A DNA stretch of 64,000 nt from Saccharothrix obliqua (lineage in GTDB: Bacteria > Actinomycetota > Actinomycetes > Mycobacteriales > Pseudonocardiaceae), in the NCBI RefSeq assembly GCF_019375475.1, contig NZ_JAHXGQ010000003.1:62001-126000 (forward strand), in the 5' to 3' direction. Under the pieces are notes generated by a model, which was not told the origin of the DNA, ran no database searches, and saw only the letters and a list, made by a program, of their open reading frames with translations. The position numbers and the translations under genes are program-made. Numbering within the stretch: the stretch's first letter is position 1; every line of letters starts with the position of its first letter. Below, piece by piece: positions 24,942-34,521 of the stretch.

Positions 24942-26282
24942 ATGCTCACCGTCGAGGAGTTGCGCGGGCTGGTCGACGCCGGGGAGATCGACACGGTCCT
25001 GGTGGCGGTGGTGGACATGCAGGGCCGGCTCCAGGGCAAGCGCTGCGCCGCGCGCCACTTCCTCGACGTGGTGCTGCCCGAGGCCGCCGAGGGGTGCGAC
25101 TACCTGCTCGCCGTGGACGTGGAGATGAACACCGTCGACGGGTACACCGCCTCCTCCTGGGACACCGGCTACGGCGACTTCGTGATGAAGCCCGACCTGT
25201 CCACGCTGCGCCGCGTCCCGTGGCACGAGGGCACCGCCCTGGTGCTGTGCGACGTCGAACGACAGGACGGCGAACCGGTGGCGGTCTCGCCGCGGCAGGT
25301 GTTGCGCCGCCAGCTCGACCGCCTCGCCGAACGCGGGCTGCACGCGTTCGTCGGCACCGAACTGGAGTTCATCCTCTTCGACGACACCTACGAGGACGCC
25401 TGGCGGCGCGGGTACCGCGACCTCACCCCGGCCAACCAGTACAACGTCGACTACTCGCTGCTCGGCACGGCACGCGTCGAGCCGCTGCTGCGCGACATCC
25501 GCAACCACATGGCGGGCGCGGGCCTGGCGGTGGAGTCCGCCAAGGGCGAGTGCAGCCCCGGCCAGCACGAGATCGCGTTCCGCTTCAAGGAAGCCCTCGT
25601 CACGTGCGACAACCACAGCGTCTACAAAACCGGTGCGAAGGAGATCGCCGCGCAGCACGGCCGGTCGCTGACGTTCATGGCCAAGTACGACCAGCACGAG
25701 GGCAATTCCTGCCACGTGCACCTCAGCCTGCGGACGGCGGACGGTGAACCGGTGTTCGCCGCCGGGTCGGGCATGTCGCCGCTGATGGAGTCCTTCCTCG
25801 CGGGCCAGCTCGCCGCGTTGCGCGAGCTGACCTGCTTCCTCGCCCCGAACGTCAACTCCTACAAGCGGTTCGTCGCGGGCAGCTTCGCGCCGACGGCCGT
25901 CGCCTGGGGCCGGGACAACCGGACGTGCGCCCTGCGGGTGGTGGGGCACGGCCCGTCGCTGCGGTTCGAGAACCGGGTGCCGGGCGGCGACGTCAACCCG
26001 TACCTGGCGGTCGCGGCGCTGATCGCGGCCGGCCTGCACGGCCTGGAGCACGACCTCCGCCTGCCGGACGAGTTCACCGGCAACGCCTACGCCGCCGACC
26101 TCCCGACCGTGCCCGGGACCCTGCGCGACGCGGCCTCGTTGTTCGCCCGCAGCGACATCGCCCGCGACGCGTTCGGCCGGGACGTGGTGGACCACTACCT
26201 CAACGCCGCCCGCGTCGAGCTGGCGGCGTACGACTCGACCGTGACCGACTGGGAGCGCATCCGTGGTTTCGAACGGCTCTAG
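24942..26282 (+). CDS. Glutamine synthetase-like gamma-glutamyl-amine ligase (GlnA3/GlnA4 type)
   Basis: This 446-aa protein has the full glutamine synthetase catalytic domain: TELEFILF and KGECSPGQHEIAF (metal-binding glutamates), NSCHVHLSL (metal His), and NRTCALRVVGHGPSLRFENR (ATP/substrate arginines). The N-terminal beta-Grasp domain is DMQGRLQGKRCA. The sequence deviates from true GlnA and fits proteins that glutamylate ethanolamine or polyamines. It lies next to an ethanolamine-type permease, a gamma-glutamyl hydrolase and an aldehyde dehydrogenase, so gamma-glutamylation of an imported amine is the inferred reaction. ATG 24942 has GGAGG nine bases upstream. Confidence 0.87.
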   Translation: MLTVEELRGLVDAGEIDTVLVAVVDMQGRLQGKRCAARHFLDVVLPEAAEGCDYLLAVDVEMNTVDGYTASSWDTGYGDFVMKPDLSTLRRVPWHEGTALVLCDVERQDGEPVAVSPRQVLRRQLDRLAERGLHAFVGTELEFILFDDTYEDAWRRGYRDLTPANQYNVDYSLLGTARVEPLLRDIRNHMAGAGLAVESAKGECSPGQHEIAFRFKEALVTCDNHSVYKTGAKEIAAQHGRSLTFMAKYDQHEGNSCHVHLSLRTADGEPVFAAGSGMSPLMESFLAGQLAALRELTCFLAPNVNSYKRFVAGSFAPTAVAWGRDNRTCALRVVGHGPSLRFENRVPGGDVNPYLAVAALIAAGLHGLEHDLRLPDEFTGNAYAADLPTVPGTLRDAASLFARSDIARDAFGRDVVDHYLNAARVELAAYDSTVTDWERIRGFERL

Positions 26283-26967
26283 GCCGCTGATCGGCGTCAC
26301 CACCTACCTGGAGCGCACGCGGTTCGGCGTGTGGGACGTGCCGGCCGCCGTGCTGCACCGCGACTACCTCGACTCGGTGGTGCGCGCGGGCGGCAACCCG
26401 GTGCTGCTGCCGCCGGTCGGCGTGTGGGACGCGTCGGCCATCGGCTTCCTCGACGGCCTGGTGCTGGCGGGTGGCGCGGACGTCGACCCCGCGCGGTACG
26501 GCCGGCCGCGGGACACCCGGACCGGCCCGCCGCGGCCCGACCGGGACGCCGCCGAGCTGGAGCTGGTGCGGGCCGCCCTCAAGCTCGACCTGCCGCTGCT
26601 CGGCGTGTGCCGGGGTATGCAGGTGCTCAACGTCGCCCTCGGCGGCACGCTGGCCCAGCACGTCGAGGGCCACAACCCGGCGCCCGCGGCGTTCGAGCAC
26701 ACCGGCGTCGCCGTCGCGCCCGGCACCCTGCTGGCCGGCGTCGTCGGCCTCGCCACCACCGTGCACTGCCACCACCACCAGGCGGTGGACGACCTCGGCG
26801 ACGGGCTGCGGGTCGTGGCGAGCGCGCCGGACGGCACGGTGGAGGCGGTCGAGCTGCCGGGCTCGCGGTTCGTGCTCGGCGTCCAGTCGCACCCGGAGGC
26901 CGACAGCGAGGACGACCGCCTGTTCGCCGCGCTGGTCGCCGCCACGGCGGGCGGTGTCGGCCGGTGA
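26263..26967 (+). CDS. Gamma-glutamyl-amide hydrolase (PuuD-like class I GATase)
   Basis: The 234-aa protein is a class I glutamine amidotransferase-fold peptidase of the C26/PuuD family. The nucleophile elbow LLGVCRGMQ puts Cys at 116, and QSHPEAD supplies His210 and Glu212. The family signature GLVLAGGADVDPARYG is present near residues 65-80. PuuD cleaves gamma-glutamyl-GABA; here the substrate would be the oxidised gamma-glutamyl product of the upstream ligase route. GTG 26263 overlaps the ligase gene by 20 bases and has GGGAG seven bases upstream. It overlaps the next start by 4 bases. Confidence 0.88.
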   Translation: MVSNGSRPLIGVTTYLERTRFGVWDVPAAVLHRDYLDSVVRAGGNPVLLPPVGVWDASAIGFLDGLVLAGGADVDPARYGRPRDTRTGPPRPDRDAAELELVRAALKLDLPLLGVCRGMQVLNVALGGTLAQHVEGHNPAPAAFEHTGVAVAPGTLLAGVVGLATTVHCHHHQAVDDLGDGLRVVASAPDGTVEAVELPGSRFVLGVQSHPEADSEDDRLFAALVAATAGGVGR

Positions 26968-28322
26968 CCGCGTTCGACGTGGTGGACCCGGCCACCGCGC
27001 GGGTGCTGCGCACCGTCGAACTCGCCTCGCTGGAGGAGACCGACGCGGCGATCGACCGGGCGCGGGCCGCGTTCCCGGCGTGGCGTGACGTCGCGCCGGG
27101 CGACCGGGCGCGGCTGCTGCGCCGGTTCGCGGAGGCGGTGGACGGGGCGTTGGAGGAGCTGGCCGGGCTGGAGGTGCGCAACGCCGGGCACACCATCGCC
27201 AACGCGCGGTGGGAGGCGGGCAACGTCCGCGACGTCCTGCACTACTACGCCGCCGCGCCGGAACGCCTGTTCGGCAGGCAGATACCGGTGCCGGGCGGGT
27301 GGGACGTGACGTTCCGGGAACCGCTCGGCGTGGTCGGCGTGATCGTGCCGTGGAACTTCCCGATGCCCATCGCGGGCTGGGGCTTCGCGCCCGCGCTCGC
27401 GGCGGGCAACACGGTGGTGCTCAAGCCCGCCGAACTCACGCCGCTGACCGCGTTGAAGCTGGCCGAGCTGGCCCGCGCGGCCGGCATCCCGGAGGACGTG
27501 TTCCAGGTGCTGCCGGGCGCGGGACCCGTGGTGGGGCGGCGGTTCGTGACGCACCCGGCGGTGCGCAAGGTCGTGTTCACCGGGTCGACGCGGGTCGGCA
27601 AGGAGGTCATGGCGGGCTGCGCCGAGCAGGTCAAGCGGGTGACGCTGGAACTCGGCGGCAAGTCGGCCAACATCGTGTTTGCCGACGCCGACCTGGAGCG
27701 GGCCGCGGCCACCGCGCCGCAGGGGGCGTTCGACAACGCGGGCCAGGACTGCTGCGCGCGGTCGCGCATCCTGGTCCAGGCGTCGGTGTACGACCGGTTC
27801 ATGGAGCTGCTGGAACCGGCCGTGCGCGGTGTCGTGGTCGGCGACCCCGGCGACGAGGCGACCGCGATGGGGCCGTTGATCTCCGCAGCGCACCTGGCGA
27901 AGGTCTCCTCCTACGTGCCCGACGACGCGCCCGTGGCGTTCCGCGGCTCCGCGCCGGGCGGACCCGGGTACTGGTTCCCCCCGACGGTCCTCGCGCCCGT
28001 CGCGCCGGACGCGCCGGTCGCCGTGGACGAGGTCTTCGGCCCCGTCGTCGTGGTCCTGCCGTTCGAGGACGAGGAGGACGCCGTGCGGCTCGCGAACCAC
28101 GGCGAGTACGGCCTGTCCGGCTCCGTCTGGACCCGGGACGTGGGGCGCGCGCTGCGCGTCTCGCGGGGTGTGGAGGCGGGGAACCTGTCGGTCAACTCGC
28201 ACTCCTCGGTGCGGTACTGGACGCCGTTCGGCGGGTTCAAGCAGTCCGGCCTCGGCCGGGAACTCGGACCGGACGCGCCGGACGCGTTCACCGAGACCAA
28301 GAACGTGTTCATCGCCCACTGA
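26964..28322 (+). CDS. Aldehyde dehydrogenase
   Basis: This 452-aa NAD(P)-dependent aldehyde dehydrogenase has PWNFPMPIAGWGFAPALAAG and KPAELTPLTALKLAEL for cofactor binding, catalytic Glu229 in LELGGKSANIVF and nucleophile Cys263 in NAGQDCCARSR. The C-terminal part has EVFGPVVVVLPFEDEEDAV and PFGGFKQSGLGRELG. Length is slightly short of the usual 480-500, mainly in the N-terminal arm. In this operon it most likely oxidises a gamma-glutamyl-aminoaldehyde before hydrolysis by the PuuD-like enzyme. GTG 26964 sits on a GTGA overlap with the preceding stop. Confidence 0.9.
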   Translation: MTAFDVVDPATARVLRTVELASLEETDAAIDRARAAFPAWRDVAPGDRARLLRRFAEAVDGALEELAGLEVRNAGHTIANARWEAGNVRDVLHYYAAAPERLFGRQIPVPGGWDVTFREPLGVVGVIVPWNFPMPIAGWGFAPALAAGNTVVLKPAELTPLTALKLAELARAAGIPEDVFQVLPGAGPVVGRRFVTHPAVRKVVFTGSTRVGKEVMAGCAEQVKRVTLELGGKSANIVFADADLERAAATAPQGAFDNAGQDCCARSRILVQASVYDRFMELLEPAVRGVVVGDPGDEATAMGPLISAAHLAKVSSYVPDDAPVAFRGSAPGGPGYWFPPTVLAPVAPDAPVAVDEVFGPVVVVLPFEDEEDAVRLANHGEYGLSGSVWTRDVGRALRVSRGVEAGNLSVNSHSSVRYWTPFGGFKQSGLGRELGPDAPDAFTETKNVFIAH

Positions 28323-28335
28323 GACCGGGAGAGAC

Positions 28336-29103
28336 ATGGCAGAGCGACTGGCGGGCCGGGTGGCGGTCGTCACGGGCGGCGGCAGCGGTATCGGGCTGGC
28401 GTCGACGCGCCGCCTGGCCGAGGAGGGCGCGCGGGTCGTCGTCGCGGACGTCGACGGCGACACCGGCAAGGCCGCCGCCGACGCGGTGGGCGGTCTGTTC
28501 GTGCAGGTCGACGTGACCGACGAGGAGCAGGTCGCCGCGCTCTACCAGACCGCCGCGGACGCCTACGGCGCGGTGGACGTCGCGTTCAACAACGCGGGCA
28601 TCTCGCCGCCCGAGGACGACTCGGTGCTCACCACCGGCATCGAGGCGTGGGACCGGGTGCAGAAGGTCAACCTGACCTCGGTGTACCTGTGCTGCAAGCA
28701 CGCCATCCCGCACATGCTGCGGCGAGGTCGGGGGTCGGTGATCAACACGGCGTCGTTCGTGGCGACCATGGGCGCGGCCACGTCGCAGATCTCCTACACG
28801 GCGTCCAAGGGCGGTGTGCTGGCGATGAGCCGGGAGCTGGGCGTCCAGTTCGCGCGCTCGGGCGTGCGGGTCAACGCCCTGTCGCCCGGCCCGGTCAACA
28901 CGCCGCTGCTGCGGGAGCTGTTCGCCGCGGACCCGGAGCGGGCCGCGCGGCGGCTGGTGCACGTGCCGCTGGGCCGGTTCGCCGAGCCGGAGGAGATCGC
29001 CGCCGCCGTGGCGTTCCTGGCCAGTGACGACTCCTCGTTCATCACGGCGTCGAACTTCCTCGTGGACGGGGGGATCTCGGGGGCCTACGTGACACCGCTG
29101 TGA
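28336..29103 (+). CDS. Short-chain dehydrogenase/reductase
   Basis: This 255-aa classical SDR has the cofactor motif VVTGGGSGIGLAS at residues 12-24, NNAG at about 84-87, and catalytic Ser with Y154-x-x-x-K158 (SYTASKGGV). The sequence after the Rossmann strand VVVADVDG predicts NAD preference. It follows the aldehyde dehydrogenase by 13 bases, with GGGAGAG before ATG 28336, and is probably the last gene of the amine operon. It could oxidise the alcohol of gamma-glutamylethanolamide to the aldehyde used by its neighbour; this is inference from context only. Confidence 0.88.
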   Translation: MAERLAGRVAVVTGGGSGIGLASTRRLAEEGARVVVADVDGDTGKAAADAVGGLFVQVDVTDEEQVAALYQTAADAYGAVDVAFNNAGISPPEDDSVLTTGIEAWDRVQKVNLTSVYLCCKHAIPHMLRRGRGSVINTASFVATMGAATSQISYTASKGGVLAMSRELGVQFARSGVRVNALSPGPVNTPLLRELFAADPERAARRLVHVPLGRFAEPEEIAAAVAFLASDDSSFITASNFLVDGGISGAYVTPL

Positions 29104-29315
29104 GTGGGCGGTGTGGAGCGGCCGGTGGAGGCGGGGCGGCGGGGAGCGGTGTCCGGGGGTGCGGTCGCCCGGGTGGGTGGGCCGGTGGCGGTGTCGCGGT
29201 CGTGGGGGCGGTTCGGCGTGGTCGTCCGCGCACGTCGGACGTGTCGGCGGAAATGGCGTGGGTGACCACCGATAACATCTGACGGAACAGGGTCCCGCCT
29301 ACCGGAGGAGTCATC
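29104..29315. other. G-rich leader region upstream of thrS
   Basis: These 212 bases carry no gene. From 29104 to about 29225 the + strand is strikingly G-rich with runs of GGGG/GGGGG (for example near 29135-29160), which could form quadruplexes in single-stranded DNA or RNA. TAACAT near 29273 may be the thrS -10. No T-box or other riboswitch core was recognised. Confidence 0.4.
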
Positions 29316-31331
29316 GTGTCCCAGCCACGTCCCGCAGCCGCTCTCGCCCCACCGCGCGTGGTGGTGCCGGCGGGGACCACCGCGGGCACGGCGGTCCGGG
29401 AGGCGGGTCTGCCGGGCAAGGGCCCGGACGCGATCGTCGTCGTCCGGGACGCCGAGGGCCACCTGCGCGACCTGTCGTGGCAGCCGGCGGTGGAGGTCGA
29501 GGTCGAGGCGGTCGCCGCCGACACGCCCGACGGCCGCTCCGTGATCCGCCACTCGGCCGCGCACGTGCTCGCGCAGGCCGTCCAGCAGCAGTTCCCCGAG
29601 GCCAAGCTCGGCATCGGCCCGCCCGTCAAGGACGGCTTCTACTACGACTTCCAGGTCGACCGCCCGTTCACGCCCGAGGACCTCCAGGCGCTGGAGAAGC
29701 GCATGAAGCAGATCATCAAGGGCGCGCAGCGGTTCGACCGGCGGGTGGTGGAGTCGGTCGACGCCGCGAAGGCCGAGCTGGCGGCCGAGCCGTTCAAGCT
29801 GGAGCTGGTGGACATCAAGTCCGATGTCGACACGGCGGAGGTCATGGAGGTCGGCGGCGGCGAGCTGACGATCTACGACAACCTCGACCCGCGCACCGGC
29901 GAGCGCGTCTGGGGCGACCTGTGCCGCGGGCCGCACGTGCCGACGACCAAGCACGTCCCGGCGTTCAAGCTCACCCGCGTCGCCGCCGCCTACTGGCGCG
30001 GCAACGAGAACAACCCGCAGCTCCAGCGCATCTACGGCACGGCGTGGGAGTCGGCGGAGGCGCTGGACGCGCACCTGGAGATGCTGGCCGAGGCCGAGCG
30101 CCGCGACCACCGCAAGCTGGGCGTGGAGCTGGACCTGTTCAGCTTCCCGGACGAGCTGGGCTCCGGCCTGGCCGTGTTCCACCCGAAGGGCGGCATCGTC
30201 CGCCGCGAGCTGGAGGACTACTCGCGCCGCCGGCACGAGGAGTCGGACTACGAGTTCGTCTACACGCCGCACATCAGCAAGAGCGGCCTGTTCCACACGT
30301 CCGGCCACCTGCCGTACTACGCGGACACCATGTTCCCGCCGATCGAGTTCGAGGGCGAGGACTACTACCTCAAGGCCATGAACTGCCCGATGCACAACCT
30401 GATCTTCAGGTCCCGCGGGCGGTCCTACCGCGAGCTGCCGCTGCGGCTGTTCGAGTTCGGCACGGTCTACCGGTACGAGAAGTCCGGTGTGGTGCACGGC
30501 CTGACCCGGGTGCGCGGTCTGACGATGGACGACTCGCACATCTACTGCACCAAGGAGCAGATGCCGGGTGAGCTGCGGTCGCTGCTCAAGTTCGTGCTCG
30601 ACCTGCTCGCCGACTACGGCCTGAGCGACTTCTACCTGGAGCTGTCCACGCGGGACGACTCGCCGAAGTTCATCGGTGACCCGGAGGAGTGGGCGGAGGC
30701 CACCGAGACGTTGCGCCGGGCCGCCGAGGACTCCGGGCTCGAACTGGTGCCGGACCCGGGTGGCGCGGCCTACTACGGCCCCAAGATCTCCGTGCAGGCG
30801 AAGGACGCCATCGGCCGGTCGTGGCAGATGTCGACCATCCAGCTCGACTTCAACCAGCCCAAGCGGTTCGAGCTGGAGTACACCGCGCCGGACGGCTCGC
30901 GCCAGCGGCCGATCATGATCCACCGCGCGTTGTTCGGCTCGATCGAGCGCTTCTTCGGCGTGCTCACCGAGCACTACGCGGGCGCGTTCCCGGCGTGGCT
31001 CGCGCCGGTGCAGGTGGTGGGCATCCCCATCGCGAGCGACCACGTCGAGCACCTGGAGCAGGTGGCGGCGGCGCTGCGGGAGCACAAGATCCGGGTGGAC
31101 GTGGACGCCTCGGACGACCGGATGCAGAAGAAGATCCGCAACCACACCACGCAGAAGGTGCCGTTCATGCTGCTCGCGGGCGGCAAGGACGTGGAGGAGG
31201 GCGCGGTGTCGTTCCGGTTCCGCGACGGCACCCAGGTCAACGGCGTGCCGGTGGCACGCGCGGTGGAGACCATCGTGGACTGGGTGGCGCGCCGCGAGAA
31301 CGCCTCACCCACGGCGGAACTCGTCCGGTGA
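29316..31331 (+). CDS. thrS: Threonyl-tRNA synthetase
   Basis: This 671-aa class II synthetase attaches threonine to tRNA-Thr. A TGS-like domain ([18 protein letters not shown]) comes first. The editing domain follows with [11 protein letters not shown] (HxxxH) and LCRGPHVP (CxxxH). The catalytic core has [20 protein letters not shown] (zinc Cys and motif 2) and [15 protein letters not shown] (motif 3). The anticodon-binding domain follows ([17 protein letters not shown]). GTG 29316 has GGAGGAG five bases upstream. It starts a conserved co-directional run: HIT protein, pgsA, patA, pimA and nudix, with an extra regulator inserted after the HIT gene. Confidence 0.97.
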   Translation: MSQPRPAAALAPPRVVVPAGTTAGTAVREAGLPGKGPDAIVVVRDAEGHLRDLSWQPAVEVEVEAVAADTPDGRSVIRHSAAHVLAQAVQQQFPEAKLGIGPPVKDGFYYDFQVDRPFTPEDLQALEKRMKQIIKGAQRFDRRVVESVDAAKAELAAEPFKLELVDIKSDVDTAEVMEVGGGELTIYDNLDPRTGERVWGDLCRGPHVPTTKHVPAFKLTRVAAAYWRGNENNPQLQRIYGTAWESAEALDAHLEMLAEAERRDHRKLGVELDLFSFPDELGSGLAVFHPKGGIVRRELEDYSRRRHEESDYEFVYTPHISKSGLFHTSGHLPYYADTMFPPIEFEGEDYYLKAMNCPMHNLIFRSRGRSYRELPLRLFEFGTVYRYEKSGVVHGLTRVRGLTMDDSHIYCTKEQMPGELRSLLKFVLDLLADYGLSDFYLELSTRDDSPKFIGDPEEWAEATETLRRAAEDSGLELVPDPGGAAYYGPKISVQAKDAIGRSWQMSTIQLDFNQPKRFELEYTAPDGSRQRPIMIHRALFGSIERFFGVLTEHYAGAFPAWLAPVQVVGIPIASDHVEHLEQVAAALREHKIRVDVDASDDRMQKKIRNHTTQKVPFMLLAGGKDVEEGAVSFRFRDGTQVNGVPVARAVETIVDWVARRENASPTAELVR

Positions 31332-31873
31332 CACCCGAGTACGAGGAGCAGGACGGGGTCGGGGTCCACGACGCGTTGCAGCGGCTGTGGACCCCGCACC
31401 GCATGTCCTACGTGCGTGGTGAGGGCAAGGCGGACGGCGACGAGCCGGCGGGCTGCCCGTTCTGCCGCGCGATCGGGCTGGACGACGTGGACGGCCTGAT
31501 CGTGGCGCGCGGCGAGCTGGTGTTCGCGGTGCTCAACCTCTACCCGTACAACCCGGGTCACCTGATGGTGTTGCCGTACCGGCACGTGCCGGACTACACG
31601 GACCTCGATCCTGCTGAGACGGTGGAGTTCGCCCGGTTCACGCAGCACGCCATGCGGGTGATCCGCGCGGTCTCCGGGCCGCACGGGTTCAACATCGGCA
31701 TGAACCAGGGCGTGGTGGCGGGTGCGGGCATCGCCGCGCACCTGCACCAGCACGTGGTGCCCCGATGGGGTGGCGACTCGAACTTCATGCCGGTCGTGGG
31801 CCACACGAAGGTGTTGCCGCAGTTGCTGGGCGAAACACGCCGGCTCCTGTCGGACGCCTGGTCAGAGCACTAG
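31328..31873 (+). CDS. HIT-family nucleotide hydrolase
   Basis: The 181-aa histidine-triad protein has the catalytic [10 protein letters not shown] at residues 138-147 and zinc-type CPFCRAI in the N-terminal half. It resembles AP4A-phosphorylase/HIT proteins found directly after thrS in mycobacteria (Rv2613c position). It probably cleaves dinucleoside polyphosphates such as those made by aminoacyl-tRNA synthetases. GTG 31328 overlaps the thrS stop by 4 bases, so the two are coupled. A strong hairpin 50 bases downstream ends this transcript. Confidence 0.93.
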   Translation: MTPEYEEQDGVGVHDALQRLWTPHRMSYVRGEGKADGDEPAGCPFCRAIGLDDVDGLIVARGELVFAVLNLYPYNPGHLMVLPYRHVPDYTDLDPAETVEFARFTQHAMRVIRAVSGPHGFNIGMNQGVVAGAGIAAHLHQHVVPRWGGDSNFMPVVGHTKVLPQLLGETRRLLSDAWSEH

Positions 31874-31922
31874 GACCCTGCTCGGCAGGTCGCATATCCA
31901 CCCTTTCCGAATGGGGTGGTTT

Positions 31923-31956
31923 CGCACGTGCAGGTGGAATTGCACCTGCACGTGCG
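31923..31956 (+). terminator. Perfect-stem terminator after the HIT gene
   Basis: CGCACGTGCAGGTG (31923-31936) pairs exactly with CACCTGCACGTGCG (31943-31956) around the 6-base loop GAATTG, followed by TTTC. It separates thrS-HIT from the regulator gene downstream. Confidence 0.8.
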
Positions 31957-32082
31957 TTTCGCTCGCAACCCGGATACCCGTGGTCGGCGTGTTCTGGATC
32001 ACCACGAAGTGATGAGTCAACGCGCGGTATTCCCTGTGTGGCCGATCGTCAGGGGCACCCGGTCATCGATAACGTGCGTTTC

Positions 32083-32922
32083 ATGACCGCACCTGAGCGT
32101 TCGCGGCTGGCCCGAGAACGGCTCTCGCGCGAGTTACGCAGGCTGCGCACGGAGGCCAAGATGACCGGCACGGCCACCGCGCGGGCGACCGGGATGAGCC
32201 AATCCAAGTTGTCGAAGATCGAGAACGGAATGCTCCTCCCGTCCGTGACCGACGTGGAGCGACTGGTCGCCGAGTTGTCGGCGACCAGGGAGACCAGGGT
32301 CGAGTTGGTCGAGCTGGCGCGCCAGCTGCACGCCGAGGCGGAGACCCGCCGGGTGGTGCTGCACCGCGGCGCGCACCGGCACCAGCAGACCGTGGCGAGG
32401 ATCGAGGCCCGTGCGACGACCAGTCGCTTTTTCCAGAACGCCGGCGTTCCGGCGTTGTTGCAGAGCGAGAACTATTTGAGAGTGGTGCTCAGCGCCACGC
32501 CCTCCCACGAGCAGGACACCGCGATCGCGACGTTGCGCAGTCGGCGGGCGCGGATGGACGACGTGGGCAAGCGGTTCGTCTTCCTGCTGGCGGAGGCGGC
32601 GCTGCGGTGGCGGATGGGCTCGGCCGACCTGATGTGCGAGCAGATCGAGCACCTCGGGCAGCTCATGCGAAGACCCAATGTCCAACTGGGCGTGGTGCCC
32701 TGGACGGCGGACGCGAACCTGGTGGCGCTGCACGGGTTCCAGGTCTACGACGAGCGGGTCGTGACGTTGAGCGTGCTGACCGGGAACGCGACCATCACCG
32801 ATCCCCACGACGTGCGGGAGTACCTGACGCTGTTCGGGCGGCTGGAACGGCTCGCCGTGCGGGGTGAGGCGCTGGAGGACCTGCTGGAGCAGATCTCCAG
32901 GGACCACCGCAAGCTCGGCTGA
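32083..32922 (+). CDS. XRE-family HTH regulator with DUF5753 domain (second copy)
   Basis: This 279-aa protein has an XRE helix-turn-helix at residues 12-66 (TGTATARATGMSQSKLSKIE) and a DUF5753 domain from about residue 95, with VPALLQSENYLRVVL and DLMCEQIEHLGQLMRRPNVQ. It is paralogous in architecture to the regulator at 214-1068 but strongly diverged, and again no DUF397 partner is visible. It is inserted between the HIT gene and pgsA, which are adjacent in mycobacteria. ATG 32083 lacks a clear SD, so a leaderless or weakly translated message is possible. Confidence 0.88.
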   Translation: MTAPERSRLARERLSRELRRLRTEAKMTGTATARATGMSQSKLSKIENGMLLPSVTDVERLVAELSATRETRVELVELARQLHAEAETRRVVLHRGAHRHQQTVARIEARATTSRFFQNAGVPALLQSENYLRVVLSATPSHEQDTAIATLRSRRARMDDVGKRFVFLLAEAALRWRMGSADLMCEQIEHLGQLMRRPNVQLGVVPWTADANLVALHGFQVYDERVVTLSVLTGNATITDPHDVREYLTLFGRLERLAVRGEALEDLLEQISRDHRKLG

Positions 32923-32983
32923 GCTGGGTCGTTAGGCTGCCGGGGACCCAGTCGTCCCCGCCGGTAGGTGCAGTCACCGCCCC

Positions 32984-33592
32984 ATGCTGAACATCTTCGC
33001 CCGCGCGTCCGTCTCGCGCGTCACCGATCCGATCGGGGCGTGGCTGCTGCGGCGCGGCCTCACCCCGAACACCGTCACGGTGCTGGGCACCGTCGGCTCC
33101 GTCGCCGCGTCGCTGTGGTTCATCCCGCGCGGGCAGCTTTTCGCCGGCGCGGCCGTGGTCACCGCGTTCGTGCTGTTCGACCTGATCGACGGCGCGATGG
33201 CGCGCGCGCAGGGCGGTGGCACGGCGTACGGCGCCGTCCTGGACGCGAGTTGCGACCGCGTCGCGGACGGCGCCCTGTTCGCCGCCATCGCCTGGTGGTG
33301 CTTCGGGCAGGACGAGCGGGGCCTGGCCGCCGCGGCGCTGGTGGCGCTGGTCGGCGCGCAGGTGACGTCGTACGTGAAGGCGCGGGCGGAGGCGTCCGGC
33401 CTCGCCGCCGACGGCGGCCTGGCCGAGCGGGCGGAGCGGTTCATCATCGCGCTGGTCGGCGTCGGCCTGCACGGGCTGGGCGTGCCCTACGTCCTGCCCG
33501 TGGCGCTGTACCTGCTGGCGGTGCTGGTCGTGCTCACCGTGGCGCAGCGGTTGGTGGCCGTGCGGCGGTCGGCGAAGGAGCTGTCGTCGTGA
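32984..33592 (+). CDS. pgsA: Phosphatidylinositol phosphate synthase (CDP-alcohol phosphotransferase)
   Basis: This 202-aa membrane enzyme has the CDP-alcohol phosphotransferase motif with Asp66, Asp69, Asp87 and Asp91 (DLIDGAMARAQ, then YGAVLDASCDR), and about six membrane helices. In actinobacteria the protein at this locus transfers myo-inositol-1-phosphate to CDP-diacylglycerol, making the phosphatidylinositol phosphate that feeds PIM synthesis. The next two genes encode PIM enzymes, which supports this over phosphatidylglycerol phosphate synthase. ATG 32984 has only a weak SD. Its stop overlaps the next GTG by 4 bases. Confidence 0.92.
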   Translation: MLNIFARASVSRVTDPIGAWLLRRGLTPNTVTVLGTVGSVAASLWFIPRGQLFAGAAVVTAFVLFDLIDGAMARAQGGGTAYGAVLDASCDRVADGALFAAIAWWCFGQDERGLAAAALVALVGAQVTSYVKARAEASGLAADGGLAERAERFIIALVGVGLHGLGVPYVLPVALYLLAVLVVLTVAQRLVAVRRSAKELSS

Positions 33593-34521
33593 AGGAGCGG
33601 CTGGCCGACCTCGGGTTCGCGGCGGGCTGGCGGCTGCTCGGGCTGCTGCCGGAGCGGTGGGCGGCCGGGTTGTTCGACCGGGGCGCGGACCGGGCCGCGC
33701 GTCGTGACGGCCCCGGTGTCCGGCAGCTCCGGGCCAACCTGGCGCGCGTCGTGCCGCGTGCGGGCGCGGCCGAGCTGGACGAACTGGTCCGGCTGTCGAT
33801 GCGCTCCTACGCGCGGTACTGGCGGGAGGCGTTCCGGCTGCCGTCGACGGACCTCGCGGCCGTGCGGTCCCCCGAGCGGTGGACCGTCACCGGCATCGAG
33901 AACCTGGACGCGGCCGTGGCGGCGGGCAACGGCGCCGTCCTCGCCCTGCCGCACTCGGGCAACTGGGACATGGCGGGCGTGTGGCTGGTCGGGCACTGCG
34001 GCACGTTCACCACCGTCGCCGAGCGCCTCAAGCCGGAATCGCTGTACCGCCGGTTCATCGAGTTCCGCGAGGGCCTGGGCTTCGAGGTGCTGCCGCTGAC
34101 CGGCGGCGACCGCAACCCGGCCGCCGTGCTCGCCGAGCGGCTGCGTGCCAACGGCGTGATCTGCCTGCTCGCCGACCGCGACCTGACGGCGGGCGGCGTG
34201 CCGGTGACGTTCTTCGGCGAGCGCACCCTGATGCCCGCCGGACCGGCGCACCTGGCGGCCACGACCGGCGCGGCGCTGCTGCCGGTCGGGATGTGGTTCA
34301 CGGCCGACGGCTGGGCGTTCCGGGTGCACCCGCCGATCCGGGTCGCGGGCGTGCGCGGCGTCGGCGCGGCGACCCAGTCGCTGGCCGACGTGTTCGCCGC
34401 CGACATCGCCGCCCACCCCACGGACTGGCACATGCTCCAGCAGCTGTGGCTGGCCGACCTGCCCGAGACCAGGCAGCGGGCGCTGGCCCGGGTGCTGGCG
34501 CGCAGGGGGGTCGCGGGGTGA
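33589..34521 (+). CDS. patA: Phosphatidylinositol mannoside acyltransferase (PatA type)
   Basis: This 310-aa protein belongs to the LpxL/HtrB-like acyltransferase family. The catalytic HX4D motif is HSGNWD (His122, Asp127), and a short amphipathic N-terminus gives membrane association. Later conserved blocks include NGVICLLADRDLTAGGVPV and MPAGPAHLAATTGAALLPVG. It acylates the mannose of phosphatidylinositol monomannoside on the inner face of the membrane. It is coupled to pgsA and pimA by GTGA overlaps on both sides, in the same order as mycobacterial Rv2612c-Rv2611c-Rv2610c. Confidence 0.92.
   Translation: MKERLADLGFAAGWRLLGLLPERWAAGLFDRGADRAARRDGPGVRQLRANLARVVPRAGAAELDELVRLSMRSYARYWREAFRLPSTDLAAVRSPERWTVTGIENLDAAVAAGNGAVLALPHSGNWDMAGVWLVGHCGTFTTVAERLKPESLYRRFIEFREGLGFEVLPLTGGDRNPAAVLAERLRANGVICLLADRDLTAGGVPVTFFGERTLMPAGPAHLAATTGAALLPVGMWFTADGWAFRVHPPIRVAGVRGVGAATQSLADVFAADIAAHPTDWHMLQQLWLADLPETRQRALARVLARRGVAG

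Noticed and set aside
31328..33592. Whether the DUF5753 regulator belongs to the thrS-HIT transcript
   Set aside because: The perfect 14-bp hairpin at 31923-31956 separates them, so a joint operon is unlikely.
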